Shown here: one piece after another, positions 1-10,508 of the stretch
How positions within the stretch are numbered: position 1 is the first letter of the stretch
How the letters are laid out: every line of letters begins with the position of its first letter
NCBI GenBank assembly: GCA_944472155.2
Contig: OX235279.1
Coordinates: 139,348,920 to 139,412,919 of the forward strand
DNA: 64,000 nucleotides
Reading direction: 5' to 3'
DNA from: Trichobilharzia szidati
Lineage: Eukaryota; Platyhelminthes; Trematoda; Strigeidida; Schistosomatidae
Translations under genes and position numbers: made by a program
Notes under the pieces: generated by a model
Seen by the model: the letters and a program-made list of their open reading frames with translations, nothing else
The model's database searches: none
What the model was told of the DNA's origin: nothing

Positions 1-700
1 ACAGGCATTGTCATATAGCCATCGGTTGGATGAGGTTGGTGAGGATTTGGAAACTGTACGCGATGGTGTTGCAGTAGTTTCCAAATGACTTCTCAGTCAA
101 CGCTGTCTGTTGAAGGCCCTTTGTTCGAAGTCGATGAAGTTGAGGTGGAGAGAGATTTGACTGGCACTCTATGCTTTGTTCAGTGATGATGATGCGCAGA
201 CTTGCAATTTGACCAGCACATGATGATTTGGCTTTCGTGAATCCAGCTTGCCTGTGGCCCAGTGGTTAGGACGCTCGCCGACCATGCACATGGTCCGGGG
301 TTCGATCCTCTGCCGACCCACACCTGATATCAATGGTCGGTCTGTGAAATTTGGGCTTTCGATATCACATGCTGAAAATTCCATACTTGTACCAAAACTG
401 CCGTGTGGTTTCAAACTATAATAAAATAAAAAAATTAAAAAAGAATAAAATTGTTCTGGTGGAGCTGGAGGAGTTCTGCATCCCATGCGTCTTTTATTCT
501 CTCCAGGCTGACGGTGCTTATTATCTCACATGGCGTTTAGTGTTTCATCCAATCAGTATACACCCTCCTTCACTGAAAACCATATGCAATAATATCGTGA
601 TCATATCCGCTGCAGTCTCTTGTTGTCTGTTCAGTGCTTCGGGTTGGAGGAATTCTGTCTAGTCCTGCTGTCTTCCATATGAAGTAGGGAAATGTCTCCA
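1..700 (-). mobile_element. Degenerate RTE-type retrotransposon RT fragment
   Basis: Read on the minus strand this block keeps pieces of an RTE-clade reverse transcriptase: a stretch ending in AGFTKAKSS, then QIATLRIIIITEQS and a worn form of the IDFEKAFD motif near the left edge. Frames are broken by stops and by a SINE at 250-459. The same block recurs at 16734-17208 (same orientation) and, inverted, at 24227-24710, and both of those lack the SINE. It is a non-functional relic. The RTE assignment rests on motif order, not on an alignment. Confidence 0.6.
250..459 (+). mobile_element. tRNA-derived SINE, copy 1
   Basis: The head resembles an RNA polymerase III promoter: a tRNA-like A box (TGGCCCAGTGGTTAGGA) followed about 35 bp later by a B box (GGGTTCGATCC). 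A tRNA-unrelated body and an A-rich tail follow. The equivalent sites at about 16982 and 24450 have uninterrupted sequence running from AATCCAGCTT into the TGGTAGAGCTGG region, so both are empty sites and this copy inserted after the block was duplicated. The same family recurs at 9046, 52931 and 62050. Confidence 0.8.
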
Positions 701-739
701 ACTGGGAAACCCTAACATGATTGAAGTGAAAACTTTAGA

Positions 740-2600
740 AGCAAACAATGAAACGCTTTGTGAAATAAAGCAGGAAAAGCATGAGAAGCAAGAAACTAGA
801 ACAAACACAAGCACTAGTGGACAAAATTCCAGTAAGTGACATGAATGCTGAACCATGTGTTGAAAGCCTATGAACGAGATTAATGACGACGGAGAATTCT
901 TCGCAGACATCTGTGCTTTCAATGATTCGATGATTCGAGCAGGTGTGTACAAACACAAGGATATACACAAAGCCAGAGACACTGATTCCACTCGATGCAC
1001 ACACAGAAAACCAGACAGTCTTCATCTGAGTGTTGCTGAATGAATACAGTTTAGACTCAGTGTGTTGGAGAGTGAGTGGATCAGGGGAGCAGATGTGGGT
1101 TCACACCATTGTCTGGTGCAAACAACGCTCAGTGTTTATCTGAAAGTCTTCAAAGACGTTGGGGGGAGATACATCACAATTCAAGTTCGACATCCAGAAA
1201 CCGAGGGTCACACAAAAGAAGTCAGCTTTGCTGCAGCCATCACAGCTACACTGGTCATCAGCGTAGCACCACCAAGACACTGGAACTCTTTGAGAGCGGG
1301 GCAGAAGGAAACCTGTATAGCCATCTTCGGAAGGAGGTGGAAGCGAGACATATAACAGTTCTCTACGGACTCGAGGAAGCTAATAGGAGAGAGGAGATAA
1401 GGATGCTGAGTGATGGTGGCAATGAAACAGTGCAAAGATGGACAACGGAAGGAAACCCTGAGTTCAATCTACAACACACTGAATGAAGAAGTGAAGAAGA
1501 GTGCTGGGAAAGGCAGGAGACAATTCACGACACACTGGCAACTGAAGCAAAGTCGACTGTAAGTGAGAGGGACCTCGTAACACTTTGCCAGATAACCAGG
1601 TGGCTAACTCGGGTGGCATCAACACTGACGAGACCAGTAGGAAGTAGTGAAAGAGACTCAATTACCAACGAGGTTAAATAAAAGACGCTTGAATGCATCA
1701 CTACCGACACGTTGCCCAGAAATACCACCAGCTGACAAAGATATACCAGAGGAACAATGGCTACACTTGGAAACTGACAACTGGGCGTGGACCAAACCTA
1801 TGAAATATCTGCCATCGAATAATGATTTCGTTCACCCCGGGCAAAACATTGAGCCGCATCATCCTGCAAGCCTGAAAGACGCCTTCCACGAGAGACTGTG
1901 CTCGAAACAGGCTGGATTCAAGGAAAACATCATGCGCACATCAAAACGTAACACTACACATCATCATCATCATCATGTTAAACAGCCTAGTAGTTGTAGC
2001 CGTAGTAGTCATCTCCGCACTTCAAATCCATCTGCTCACAAAAGGCCTTCGAAAGCTTCCATCAAAAAGTAATTTGGATACTGCTGCAACAATACAGATT
2101 GAAATGACACAAACATGCATCAACCGCATTTAACAGGTATATGATGACTCCATATACCACGGAATTCTCAACTCAAAGACTGGAGTAATGCAGTGACTTC
2201 TACTATCACCGATGTTCTTCCTGGCTATCATGTACTGCATCATATGGGTGACTGTGTGAATGTGTGAGTGAGGAGTGAGAAGACGGTCACACGCTGAATC
2301 GAAAAGAAGACCACAGAAGATCTTGATTTCTCCGATCATTTACGTCTCATATCTCACAAATTCGGAGATACACAGGAGAAAATCAACAGGCTGACAGAAG
2401 AAGCGGAGGAGGAGGAGGAGGAGAAGGCAGCACCTCATGTGAACACAGGCACGGTAGAAATGATGAAGCTTCCCAGCGAATGACAACTACCACAACAACA
2501 AGAATTTGTCACAATCAATGGGAGACTTCTGAGGGAAGTCACCTGTATCACCTAACTGGGTAGCATCATTTCAACTACACGCAAGTGGCGTGGATGAGAA
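740..2600 (+). mobile_element. Degenerate RTE-type element, EN and RT remnants
   Basis: Plus-strand reading frames, all interrupted, keep the order expected for an RTE element. About 800-1130 is an endonuclease tail (YKHKDIHKA-like, then HTENQ and GSHHCLV). About 1480-1950 is the RT N-terminal region (LNASLPTRCPEIPPADKDIP, then LKDAF...KQAGFKEN). About 2100-2560 is the RT core and thumb (LNSKTGVMQ, later INGRLLREVT). The GVRQGCLLSP and YADD cores are destroyed. A CAT run at about 1959-1976 encodes a histidine tract that is only a microsatellite. The inverted copy is at 20020-21496 and 23751-24150. Confidence 0.65.
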
Positions 2601-3680
2601 TGTCAAAGCCAACCAGCCAGCAAGCAAGCAAGCATCGGATCAGGAAAGCGAGACAGGTGTCCACTACGCTGAAATCAGTGTGGACACCTTCAACACTGAT
2701 CACAATTTCGAAATTTTCGAGTCAGTGTTTCCATGGTGTTTCAGGGAATTGCTGTGTGTGTGTGTCCCTGGAAGCGTCTTCAACAGGCCATTGCAAATCT
2801 CCACCAACAGCTTCCTCATCTTGCTCAGTACTAAAGATCAGATGGCTGGAAAGGAAAGACAATTAAGAACTCTGGCGACCTCTTGATCAAGAGCCTATTG
2901 CCTACGACGTTATCCACATTCTATGGAGATTAATTGGTCTCACCGTTCGGAAACCTTTGGTTGATTTCACAATAATAGTCACTTGACTGGTACTTTTATC
3001 GTCAGCAGCTCATTGAAAATAGTGTTGTAACAAGAATTCGATCGTGTGAGGAGGAAATACAAACTAGTGGACTCTCCAGTATCCATCCTGCTGAATCTAA
3101 TCTCAGTTAACTGGTGGTGATGGTGGCGTGCCACTGAAAACCTATGTTCCACTCTGAACACATGGGACCTACTCTACGGCCTAGTGCAAACACAGAAGCG
3201 ACGTGATGTTGCAATAAATAACACAGAATCTGGTGAAGTACAGACAGTCAAAATGCTGTTACTCGAAGCATTTTACTTTTCCTTCAGGTAGAGTACGCGA
3301 TCTGAAACAGATCAACATTTTCACCTCTAGTTCCTCTCTTCTTCGATCATTGTTCAGGTTTATCTTGCTTATTTATGCATGCACTTACTGTTCCGGTATG
3401 TAACAGTCGAAAACATTTATTCTTCTACTGCACCAAAAGACTTAGTTTAAAGGAGATAATTGCTGAGAAACTAATCACTATTCGGTGCTGAAATTACTCT
3501 AGGAAATTCGCAACATTTACCATCTGCGTGACCTAGTTTAGCCTAGTTTACTAGCTAGCTAATTTTCTCCCACGCCCGGAAGCAAAGGGATATCTGGGCT
3601 TGAAGCTAGCCATCCTACTCCGAAAAGCCGATCAAACTGATACACAAATGTCAACGCACAAGGAAGACGTTACAAGTACA
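2601..3680. other. Repeat-arm filler without recognised gene
   Basis: This stretch inside the inverted-repeat arm has short open frames only, including GT/CA-rich pieces near 2755, and no recognisable domain. It lies between two decayed RTE fragments and is mirrored at 18940-20019. It may be retrotransposon 3' or 5' untranslated sequence, but nothing in it proves that. Confidence 0.5.
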
Positions 3681-5080
3681 AAAGGTATAAAAACAAACTT
3701 ACTCTTCGCTGGAATCGGATGGGAGAGGCGAAAAGACACAGCAGACTGGTGAAAGCCTTTAAGAAGCCAGTCAGCCAGTGTGCATTCCTTCGATAAAAGC
3801 AAAATTAAGCATGTAAACATGGAGTGTTCGCACAATGTACAAGGCCAGTTGGGAAGGCTGCACACGTAGCCGAAGAAATGAGAAAATGCAGCATACTACT
3901 GAAATTGTCAACTGGAGAGTCGGTGATCTACTCCGATTCGGTCACCCAGCCTGCAAATACGAGCACACTCAGCGAGTGAGTGGCTATCATGATGTCACCA
4001 GTGACAGACAAAGCCCTAGTGCCGTGAGAACCAGTTCCACGCAGGATGACGACAGCAAGTTTCAACTCAAAATGAAGGAAGGAAGGAAGGAGTGTTACAA
4101 TTATCCAATGCTACCCATACTGCTACTAACAACTCTGAACAAGAGAAGAAGCAACAACGAAATCCTGATGGGCGATATGAATGACAAATTGGAAGCAAAC
4201 AATACATGTAGAGAACTCATCATTGGTCGAGATGCTCTAAGACGGAGAAATGAATGACAAGGGAGAACTCGTCACACACTTCTGTGCTTTCACTGACTTG
4301 ATGATTCGAGCAAGTGTGTACAAGCACAAGAATATACACAAGGCCAGAGACACGGATTCCACTCGATGCACACACAGAAAACCAGACAGGCTTCATCTCA
4401 GTGTTGCTCAAGAAAGTGGAGACGCAGTGTGTTTCACAGAGTCGAGCAGGGGAGGAGATGTGGGTTCACACCATTGTCTAGTACAAACAACGCTCAGTGA
4501 TCAGCTGATGGCGTTGAATGACGCTGGTTGAAGATACATCACAATTCAAGTTCATCACTGAGAAACTGAAAGATGCAATTATAGAAAACACCATCACAAC
4601 AGGCATCATAGCAAAGTCGGAGACACTACATGGCATCACTAAGAAAACCTGTGTGCAAAACATCGGACCTCTCTGAAAGTGACGCTCAAGGAGACACACA
4701 CGGTCGTTCTAAGACAAAGTAGACGAAAGACAAGTAGTGGCTCTCAAAGAATACCTACCTGGAAGTCAATAGAATAGAATAGCAGAGAAGAGAAGAGAGG
4801 AGGATGGTGAAAGAGAAGATTAATCAGTACACAGATTCACATCAGAAGGAGAAGCTCAGTACTATGTGGACTCCATTGAATGAAGAAGTGAAGAAGCGTG
4901 CTGGAAGAGACAAAAGACGATTCCACGACACACTGGGGACTGACGAAGAACAGGTAGTATGCAGGTGAGAGAGAACTCACAACGTTACACCAGATAACCA
5001 GATCTGTTTCTGACAAAACACCAACACAGGAGAAACCTATACCAGATGGTCAACGGAACCTAATTACCAGGGAATAGAGA
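3680..5080 (+). mobile_element. Second degenerate RTE endonuclease fragment
   Basis: On the plus strand the frames read like an RTE apurinic-type endonuclease: ILMGDMNDKLEANNT (family GDFNAK), then GRDALRRRNE, NDKGELVTHFCAFTDLMI, YKHKNIHKA, HRKPDRLHL and GSHHCLV. A single frame change near 4250 separates GDMN from the rest. About 4880-5060 is the start of the RT region (LNEEVKKRAGRDKRRFHDT). It ends next to a Penelope-type terminal repeat. It is non-functional. The inverted copy is at 17540-18940. Confidence 0.65.
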
Positions 5081-5084
5081 TTGT

Positions 5085-5240
5085 GTGAGTGACTTGATAT
5101 GGTTATGAGCAATGGTTTGTGCTAGAAACGTCATCAGTTAATATTACTGCATGACACTGCGTGATTTATCAAAATAAAATGTTACCTATAGTGGAGTTAT
5201 GCTCTACCACAGTGCCCAAGTTATATACTTATATCAAAAA
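5085..5240 (+). repeat. Diverged Penelope-like terminal repeat
   Basis: This segment matches, with scattered differences, the terminal repeat of the Penelope-like element at 21497-23736. Shared parts are TGATATG.TTATGAGCAAT, GAAACGTCATCAGT, ATATTACTG, ATCAAAATAAAAT and the run ending in CTCTACCACAGT. It sits at the inner end of the repeat arm and is mirrored at 17380-17535. It contains a decayed hammerhead-like layout (GAGC..GCT then AGAAACGTC). Confidence 0.65.
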
Positions 5241-5337
5241 TACACAATGGGTTGGTCACTTCAAATAACTCTCAAGTAGACCATCACCTGCAACTCACAC
5301 CGAAATACCGCCACCGCCGCCAACAGCACGCAGACAA

Positions 5338-6065
5338 GTAACAGGTGCCTTGAACTGGATGCATTGTTAGCCGCCAGCAATCACCTCTTCATTCACAAGT
5401 ATCGTCTGGTGGGACAAGTAGCAAGCAGGTGAAGCTTGCTTCTTCTGTACACCACTTCGATCAGAAAACCAATCTCATAGAGAATACAACTGGAGAACTC
5501 AGGCGATGAAGGATGCTAACAGCCATTACGAAAGATCTTCCTACATCTACAACAAAATTCGGTGTCCAAAAGTCTATTTTACTCAGTCCTTTATGGATAA
5601 GATTTTATTTATTTTATTTTACTGAGTTCTGTTGCGACTCACTGAATTTCGCGTTTATTTATAAAGGCTGTGACAAATTTGGACATGGAAATATTCGAAA
5701 CGGACCCCATCTCTCCAGTCAGTAAACAACTTTCAAACTGCTCTCTGACGTACTAGATTTGAGTGCAGAACTCACCTTTTGTGTTTTGCATAGCTGACAA
5801 GAGAACCTCCATAGAATATACACTCGTTTCACAAAGTGAATCGACCTGGTATCGACTGTAATCAAACGGAAAATCGAAAATCTGAATGTCATATGGGAGT
5901 GTGCACCTCAAACCCACACTTTAGTTACGAAGTCACTACACCCTTGGGGATTATCCATCTCATTCTTCACCTTTGTCTTCTATTCGCTATCATAGAACTG
6001 TGCTGGTCAACGAATCGAGCGTCATTCACAGGAATACTAGTTCAGGTTCGGTCAGTCTTACAAGT
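5338..6065. repeat. Block D, copy 1, left part
   Basis: This segment is nearly identical to 29923-30640. Block D is split here by a CR1 element and resumes at 10011. No convincing coding function was seen. A 70-codon frame at 5513-5725 (30089-30301 in the other copy) has no recognisable domain. Confidence 0.8.
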
Positions 6066-6079
6066 AAACATCTCACTGG

Positions 6080-6973
6080 ATGTGCAGAATTTGTTGCTCC
6101 TCAAAGATGACTTTAATACGGAAGGCTCACGAACTACTGTCTAAAGCCATGGAACTTCCTGATGATAGCGATGCTAGTAAGAGTGACACGGACTGCCCGT
6201 CTGAGGATGACTCAGTAAGTGCCATCATGAATGTTATCACACCGGCGGTTACTATCCCAGTTACCCCGGAAGTAAAACCTACTAGGCGTCTTAGTAAGCG
6301 AAAAGGTAACAAAACGGAAGTTGTGAAAAGCATCTCAGCACCAGGGAACACTGTAATCGAAGTTCACCATGGAGATGGTGCAGACATTGATCTTGATTGT
6401 ACCATCAAAAACTGCAGCAGCCCTGAGAAGCAACTGCAGGCAGATGATCAGTGGGTAACAAAAATAAGCAATCGGAAGAAATATATTAATATTGATGGTA
6501 GGCAAACGTCTGTCACCTGTAGCCAGGCTGCATCATTAGTGGTGAGAAAAGACGTAGCCACTGCTAAATACGACAAGCTCTCCTTAGACTCTAACATAAT
6601 TGTTGGAAATTTAGAAGAGTCCAAAGAATCTGATCCCGTGAAAAGGCACGATCACGACCTTGAATTAGTGAGTAGTATTATAAGGAAGATGCTCTCAGCG
6701 AATTTCCCTGGAGTATCGATTAAAAAGCTGATTAGAATAGGCAAAAGAGATGATGAACGTTCTAATAAGCGTAGGTTGCTTAAGGTAGTCTTAGGTCTTC
6801 CTGATGAACGGAATCATCTACTGGCTAATGTACACAACCTTGCCGGGTCAGGAATTTCAGTCAGACCTGATTTATCTCTTGAAGACAGACTTAAACGAAA
6901 AGAAGTTTTGTCCCAGCTAGAAACAAGACGTAAAATGGTGAGACTAACCTTAAACTGGTGGGTTTTCAAATAG
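6080..6973 (+). pseudogene. CR1 ORF1-like protein, N-truncated
   Basis: The open frame of 297 codons begins in the last part of a PHD-type zinc finger (MCRICC). It then has an acidic Ser-rich stretch (about residues 27-48), a basic stretch (TRRLSKRKGNK) and a conserved block IIVGNLEESKES...IRIGKRDDE...RRLLKVVL, which also occurs in the second element at 39109-39357. CR1 ORF1 proteins are nucleic-acid-binding partners of the retrotransposition complex. The 5' part is absent, and the stop at 6973 precedes the endonuclease by only a few codons. Confidence 0.7.
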
Positions 6974-6980
6974 TCAGGTC

Positions 6981-8447
6981 TTGGAAACGTATGCTTCCAA
7001 GACCTGTGTGTATAAGCCAGACCGTATAGGAAGCCAGAAGGTAGTGTACACTAATATACGTAGTATCGGGAAAAAATTTCACGAGCTAGGTGTATTAGTG
7101 GAAGACCTTATCCCAGGTATTGTGGCCACTACTGAAACATGGCTGGTTTCCGGATTAGATGACACACCTGAGATATGCGGATTTAGTTGTTTGCGCAGCG
7201 ACAGGGTTAAGGGTCGTAGAGGTGGCGGGGTTGCTCTGTACATCAACAACTCCCTACATGTTCGTTCCGTGAAATCTGAAACGCATGACAGTGGGACAAG
7301 TGAGGTAATTAGCTGTGAAGTAAGCTTTGCAGCTGGCACTCTACTCATTGGAGTTATGTATAGAAGTCCCTATTGTCAGTGTGATGACTTTATTTTAGAT
7401 CACCTCAAACAATGGAGTAAACACAGTGGCTGTCTTATTCTAGGTGATTTTAATGCACCTCATATAGACTGGGTAGCTGTCACATCTCCAGGATCCACTA
7501 ATAAGTTTGACAGCCGGTTACTCTTGACTATCATGGAAAATGCCTTGACACAACATGTCTTAGGTAGTGCAAGATTCGGTTCTACCCAAGGATCTTCCTT
7601 GCTGTACTTAGTACTTACTCATGACAACGACGACGTGGATGGTCTAGTTATTCATCCACCTCTAGCTAACAGTGATCACGGGGTGTTAGATTTTAACTTA
7701 AGGGCTGGTAATTTAGTCAGTTTTCAACCCAAATCCCGACCTAGTGTTTGGCATGCTGACATAGTCGCTATAAAGGAGCGTGCTTCAACTGCCGACTGGT
7801 CAGTCAATATGGTCTCATCCATTGAAGATGAATGGGATAGATTTAAGTATACACTTGAGAGGGTTACCACTGATTTCATTCCCTGGAGTGTTCCTAAAAG
7901 GCCAACAAATCGGCCACCATGGATAAATAGACAAGCTATAACACTCCTAAGACGGAGAAAAATGTTCTGGAATCTCTTTGTTTCTACTGGGCTACAGCAG
8001 TTCCGGCTGAAATACTGTGAAACGAGAAACCAGTGTAAAACTTTGATTCACCAGTCAAGGATAGCTTACGAAACCCAGTTAGTTAAAAGTTCACCAGGCT
8101 GCCGAAAAAGACTCTTCTCATATATCAAGAGAAGAACACGTAAGAGTGATGCTATCCCACCTCTTATGCTTGAAGATGACCAGACAAACATGGCTGAGGA
8201 TAACTTGACTAAGGCTGAGGCTTTGTCCAAGCACTTTAGTCAAGTATTCTCTGATAATACTGATACCAGCTTTGTAACTTTTCCAGAAGCTAACTTGAAT
8301 ATGGCACCCTTATACATTGGAAAGGATACTGTCCTAAAGTGGCTTCTAAGGCTCAGTCCTGGTAAGTCCAGTGGCTCTGATGAACTCCACCCACGTATAT
8401 TAACAGCATTGGCTGAAAACATAGCCGAGCCAAGCCATTGTCGGTAA
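6981..8447 (+). pseudogene. CR1 ORF2: endonuclease and RT N-terminus
   Basis: Residues about 15-235 form an apurinic-type endonuclease: YTNIRSIGKK, the metal-binding Glu of TETWL, LGDFNAPHIDW, and the terminal catalytic SDHGVL. Residues about 300-480 are the linker and RT N-terminus (RPPWINR, LFSYIKRRTR, LSPGKSSGSDELHPRIL). The frame stops at 8447 and the RT continues in another frame from 8438, so a frameshift inactivates the copy. Confidence 0.85.
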
Positions 8448-9045
8448 TCTTCAATATGTCTCTGGACCAGTCTAAATGTCCAAGAGACTGGAAAGATGCC
8501 ATCATTAGTCCGGTCTTCAAAACCGGATCTAGAAACTTAGTTCAGAACTATCGTCCTGTTAGTTTGACCAATATTGTTGTTAAACTACTAGAAAGAATAA
8601 TTCGTGGTGCTATCATTCAGTTCATTGAAGGGAACAAACTTTTCGCTGTGGAACAGCATGGTTTTAGAGCAGGTCATTCTTGCTTGACCAACCTTCTTTT
8701 GGCCAGAGAAAGTTGGGCAAGCTCAGCTGACGCTAATATACCGGTGGATGCCATATTCATCGACCTTAGCAAGGCGTTTGACAGGGTTTCTCATTCAGGT
8801 CTTCTAGTAAAGGTAGGTAGTCTGGGAATCAATAAAGTGGTTACCGACTGGATTCAATACTTTCTAAAGGACAGAAGACAAAGAGAACGAGTTAACGGGG
8901 TTTTATCAACATGGGAATCGGTTAAGAGTGGCGCTCCTCAGGGTACAATTCTAGGCCCACTTCTTTTCCTGATTTATGTTAATGAGATTCCATCAGTAGT
9001 TAAGTCATCCTGCTTACTGTTTGCTGATGACATCAAAATATTTAT
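8438..9045 (+). pseudogene. CR1 ORF2: RT core
   Basis: RT motifs are visible in order: NYRPVSLTNI, EQHGFRAGHSCLTNLLLA, FIDLSKAFDRVSH with the first catalytic Asp, SGAPQGTILGPLLF, and LLFADDIKI with the catalytic Asp pair. The coding frame is cut straight after FADDIKI by the SINE at 9046-9187. Related CR1 ORF2 proteins have a Trp and a short acidic stretch at this point, and the latter is recovered downstream of the SINE. Confidence 0.85.
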
Positions 9046-9187
9046 TTATTTTATTTTTATTTTCGTTTACAGCTTGATTCCACACAGTACTTTTGGTAGA
9101 AGTATGGAATTTTCAGCATGGATATCGGTAGCCCAAATTTTACAGGCCGAACATAGATATCGGGTGTGCGTCGGCAGGTAATCGAGG
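9046..9187 (-). mobile_element. tRNA-derived SINE, copy 2, 5'-truncated
   Basis: Read on the minus strand it shows the SINE body and T/A-rich tail (CATGCTGAAAATTCCAT, GTGTGGAATCAAGCTGTAAA). The tRNA-like head is missing beyond a worn B box (CTCGATTACC). It lies within the RT codons of the CR1 element just after FADDIKI. It is therefore younger than the CR1 insertion. The 5' truncation fits insertion by target-primed reverse transcription. Confidence 0.8.
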
Positions 9188-9189
9188 GC

Positions 9190-9980
9190 TTTACACGATG
9201 ACAGTGATCAACTTGCTTTGCAGGAAGATTTAAACTTGTTAAATGATTAGTGTAAGCGCTGGGCCTTGGAGATTAACTTAAGCAAGAGTGTAGTTATGCA
9301 TGTATCGCATAGTCACGTGCACAATTACTCAATGAATGGCATTACTCTCCCAGTGGTCACTGAGTACAAGGACTTGGGAGTGGTTGTGCAGCATGACTTG
9401 AAAACAGCAACAAACTGTAGAGCTGCAGCCACTAAGGGTTTTCGAATATTATGGGCCATACGCAAGGCTTTTGCGAACTTTGACGCTGATATATTTCGTA
9501 TATTATATCCGACTTATATCAGACCTCATTTGGAATATGGGATCCAGGCAGCGAGCCCGTGTTTCATATACGAAATAGACTTATTAGAAAGGGTGCAAGG
9601 AGTAGAAACTAAGCTAATAAAGGGTTTCTCAACCCTCTCATATGAGGAGAGGTTAAGTCGAATGGGTTTATTTCCACTGTCATACAGACGACTTAGGGGT
9701 GACCTAATACTAGCATACCGTATCCTAAGAAATGATTTTGGAGCTAATTTATCTAATTTATTTCTTCCTTCTAGCACCAACCAATTGCGAGGACATCACC
9801 TCAAGGTTTAAAAACCACGGTCGAATAGTCTGCGTGTGGAGATCCGTTTTTCGCATCGCATTGTGAACCATTGGAACTCCCTACCGGAACACGTCGTGTC
9901 AGCACCATCCGTTGATTCATTCGGGGCGAGATTGGACCTCCTGTATGCAACAAATCGAGAGGATTAACACAGGCATATAG
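9190..9980 (+). pseudogene. CR1 ORF2: C-terminal region
   Basis: After the SINE the element resumes with HDDSDQLALQEDLNLLN, one in-frame stop, then WALEINLSKS. It continues with the post-RT region YKDLGVVVQHDLKTATN, IRPHLEYGIQAASPCF, LIKGFSTLSYEERL and FPLSYRRLRGDLILAYRI. The long open part is 9266-9811. The final WNSLPEHVV segment is in a shifted frame to about 9965. This architecture matches the 36142-36810 frame of the second element. Confidence 0.8.
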
Positions 9981-10010
9981 CCTACTATCCTAAATAAATT
10001 GTAAACTGTA

Positions 10011-10508
10011 AACTATCAACTTTGAAAACACGTTTACATTATTCCAGTCTACGTGAACAGTAGTTCTCTGCTCACAGACTTCGGCAGAACACAATACATG
10101 TGTAGGGCGCGAATGATTCACAGGTAGAATGCTTTCCACCCACACATGTGGTGTGGCTTCAATTCCCAACCGACTCATTCTGATACCTCGTCTGTAGTGT
10201 ATGCAGCTTAATGCTCGTTAGTATTCGTAACGAATAGAAGACTCACAATGGAACCTTTTCACTCCACCTGTTAGCCTCATAGTTTTGCTCTGTAACCTAC
10301 TTAACTTTCTTCAAGGCCTCTACCCACCACAAAACTCTGTTGAAATCAATCATGTCCTAAGCGTAACAGTGCGAATTCCGCTCTTCACGTGTCTCGCTGT
10401 AGTCGTTTCACCCGTCTGCATTGTTGCTTATACCGTGGAAATAAGACGAATTCATACTCGTTCATATATCCACTGACAAGCAAAAGTGTGACTGCCAAAA
10501 GTATCTAC
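10011..10508. repeat. Block D, copy 1, right part
   Basis: The segment matches 31017-31420 and 31794-31882. Between 10411 and 10420 it has the uninterrupted sequence that serves as the empty site for the histone H4 cassette present in the other copy. No gene was recognised. Confidence 0.8.

Larger units (their letters stand above)
1124..5332 (+). repeat. Left arm of 4.2-kb inverted repeat
   Basis: Positions in this arm pair with 22620 minus the position, giving the right arm 17288-21496. Identity is very high, with every small reading frame in one arm mirrored in the other. The inner boundary is at 5332/17288 inside a GC-rich CCG-type run, beyond which the sequences differ. The outer match continues past the Penelope-like insertion of the right arm into 23737-24710. 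The loop between the arms is about 12 kb. Confidence 0.9.
6066..10010 (+). mobile_element. CR1-type non-LTR retrotransposon 1, 5'-truncated
   Basis: The element carries ORF1, a combined endonuclease-RT ORF2 and a 3' end with the short tandem repeat TGTAAACTGTAAAC, typical of CR1 elements. The 5' end falls inside a PHD-like finger (W-M-C-x2-C) that is more complete in the related element at 36090-40215. ORF2 has a frame change near 8435 and a SINE at 9046-9187, so the copy is dead. It interrupts block D. The intact block D at 29923-31882 has about 375 bp at this place (30641-31016) that are missing here. Confidence 0.85.

Noticed and set aside
1959..1976. Histidine-rich stretch as a metal-binding protein
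   Set aside because: It is a CAT/ATG microsatellite inside a stop-ridden RTE relic and is mirrored in the inverted arm.
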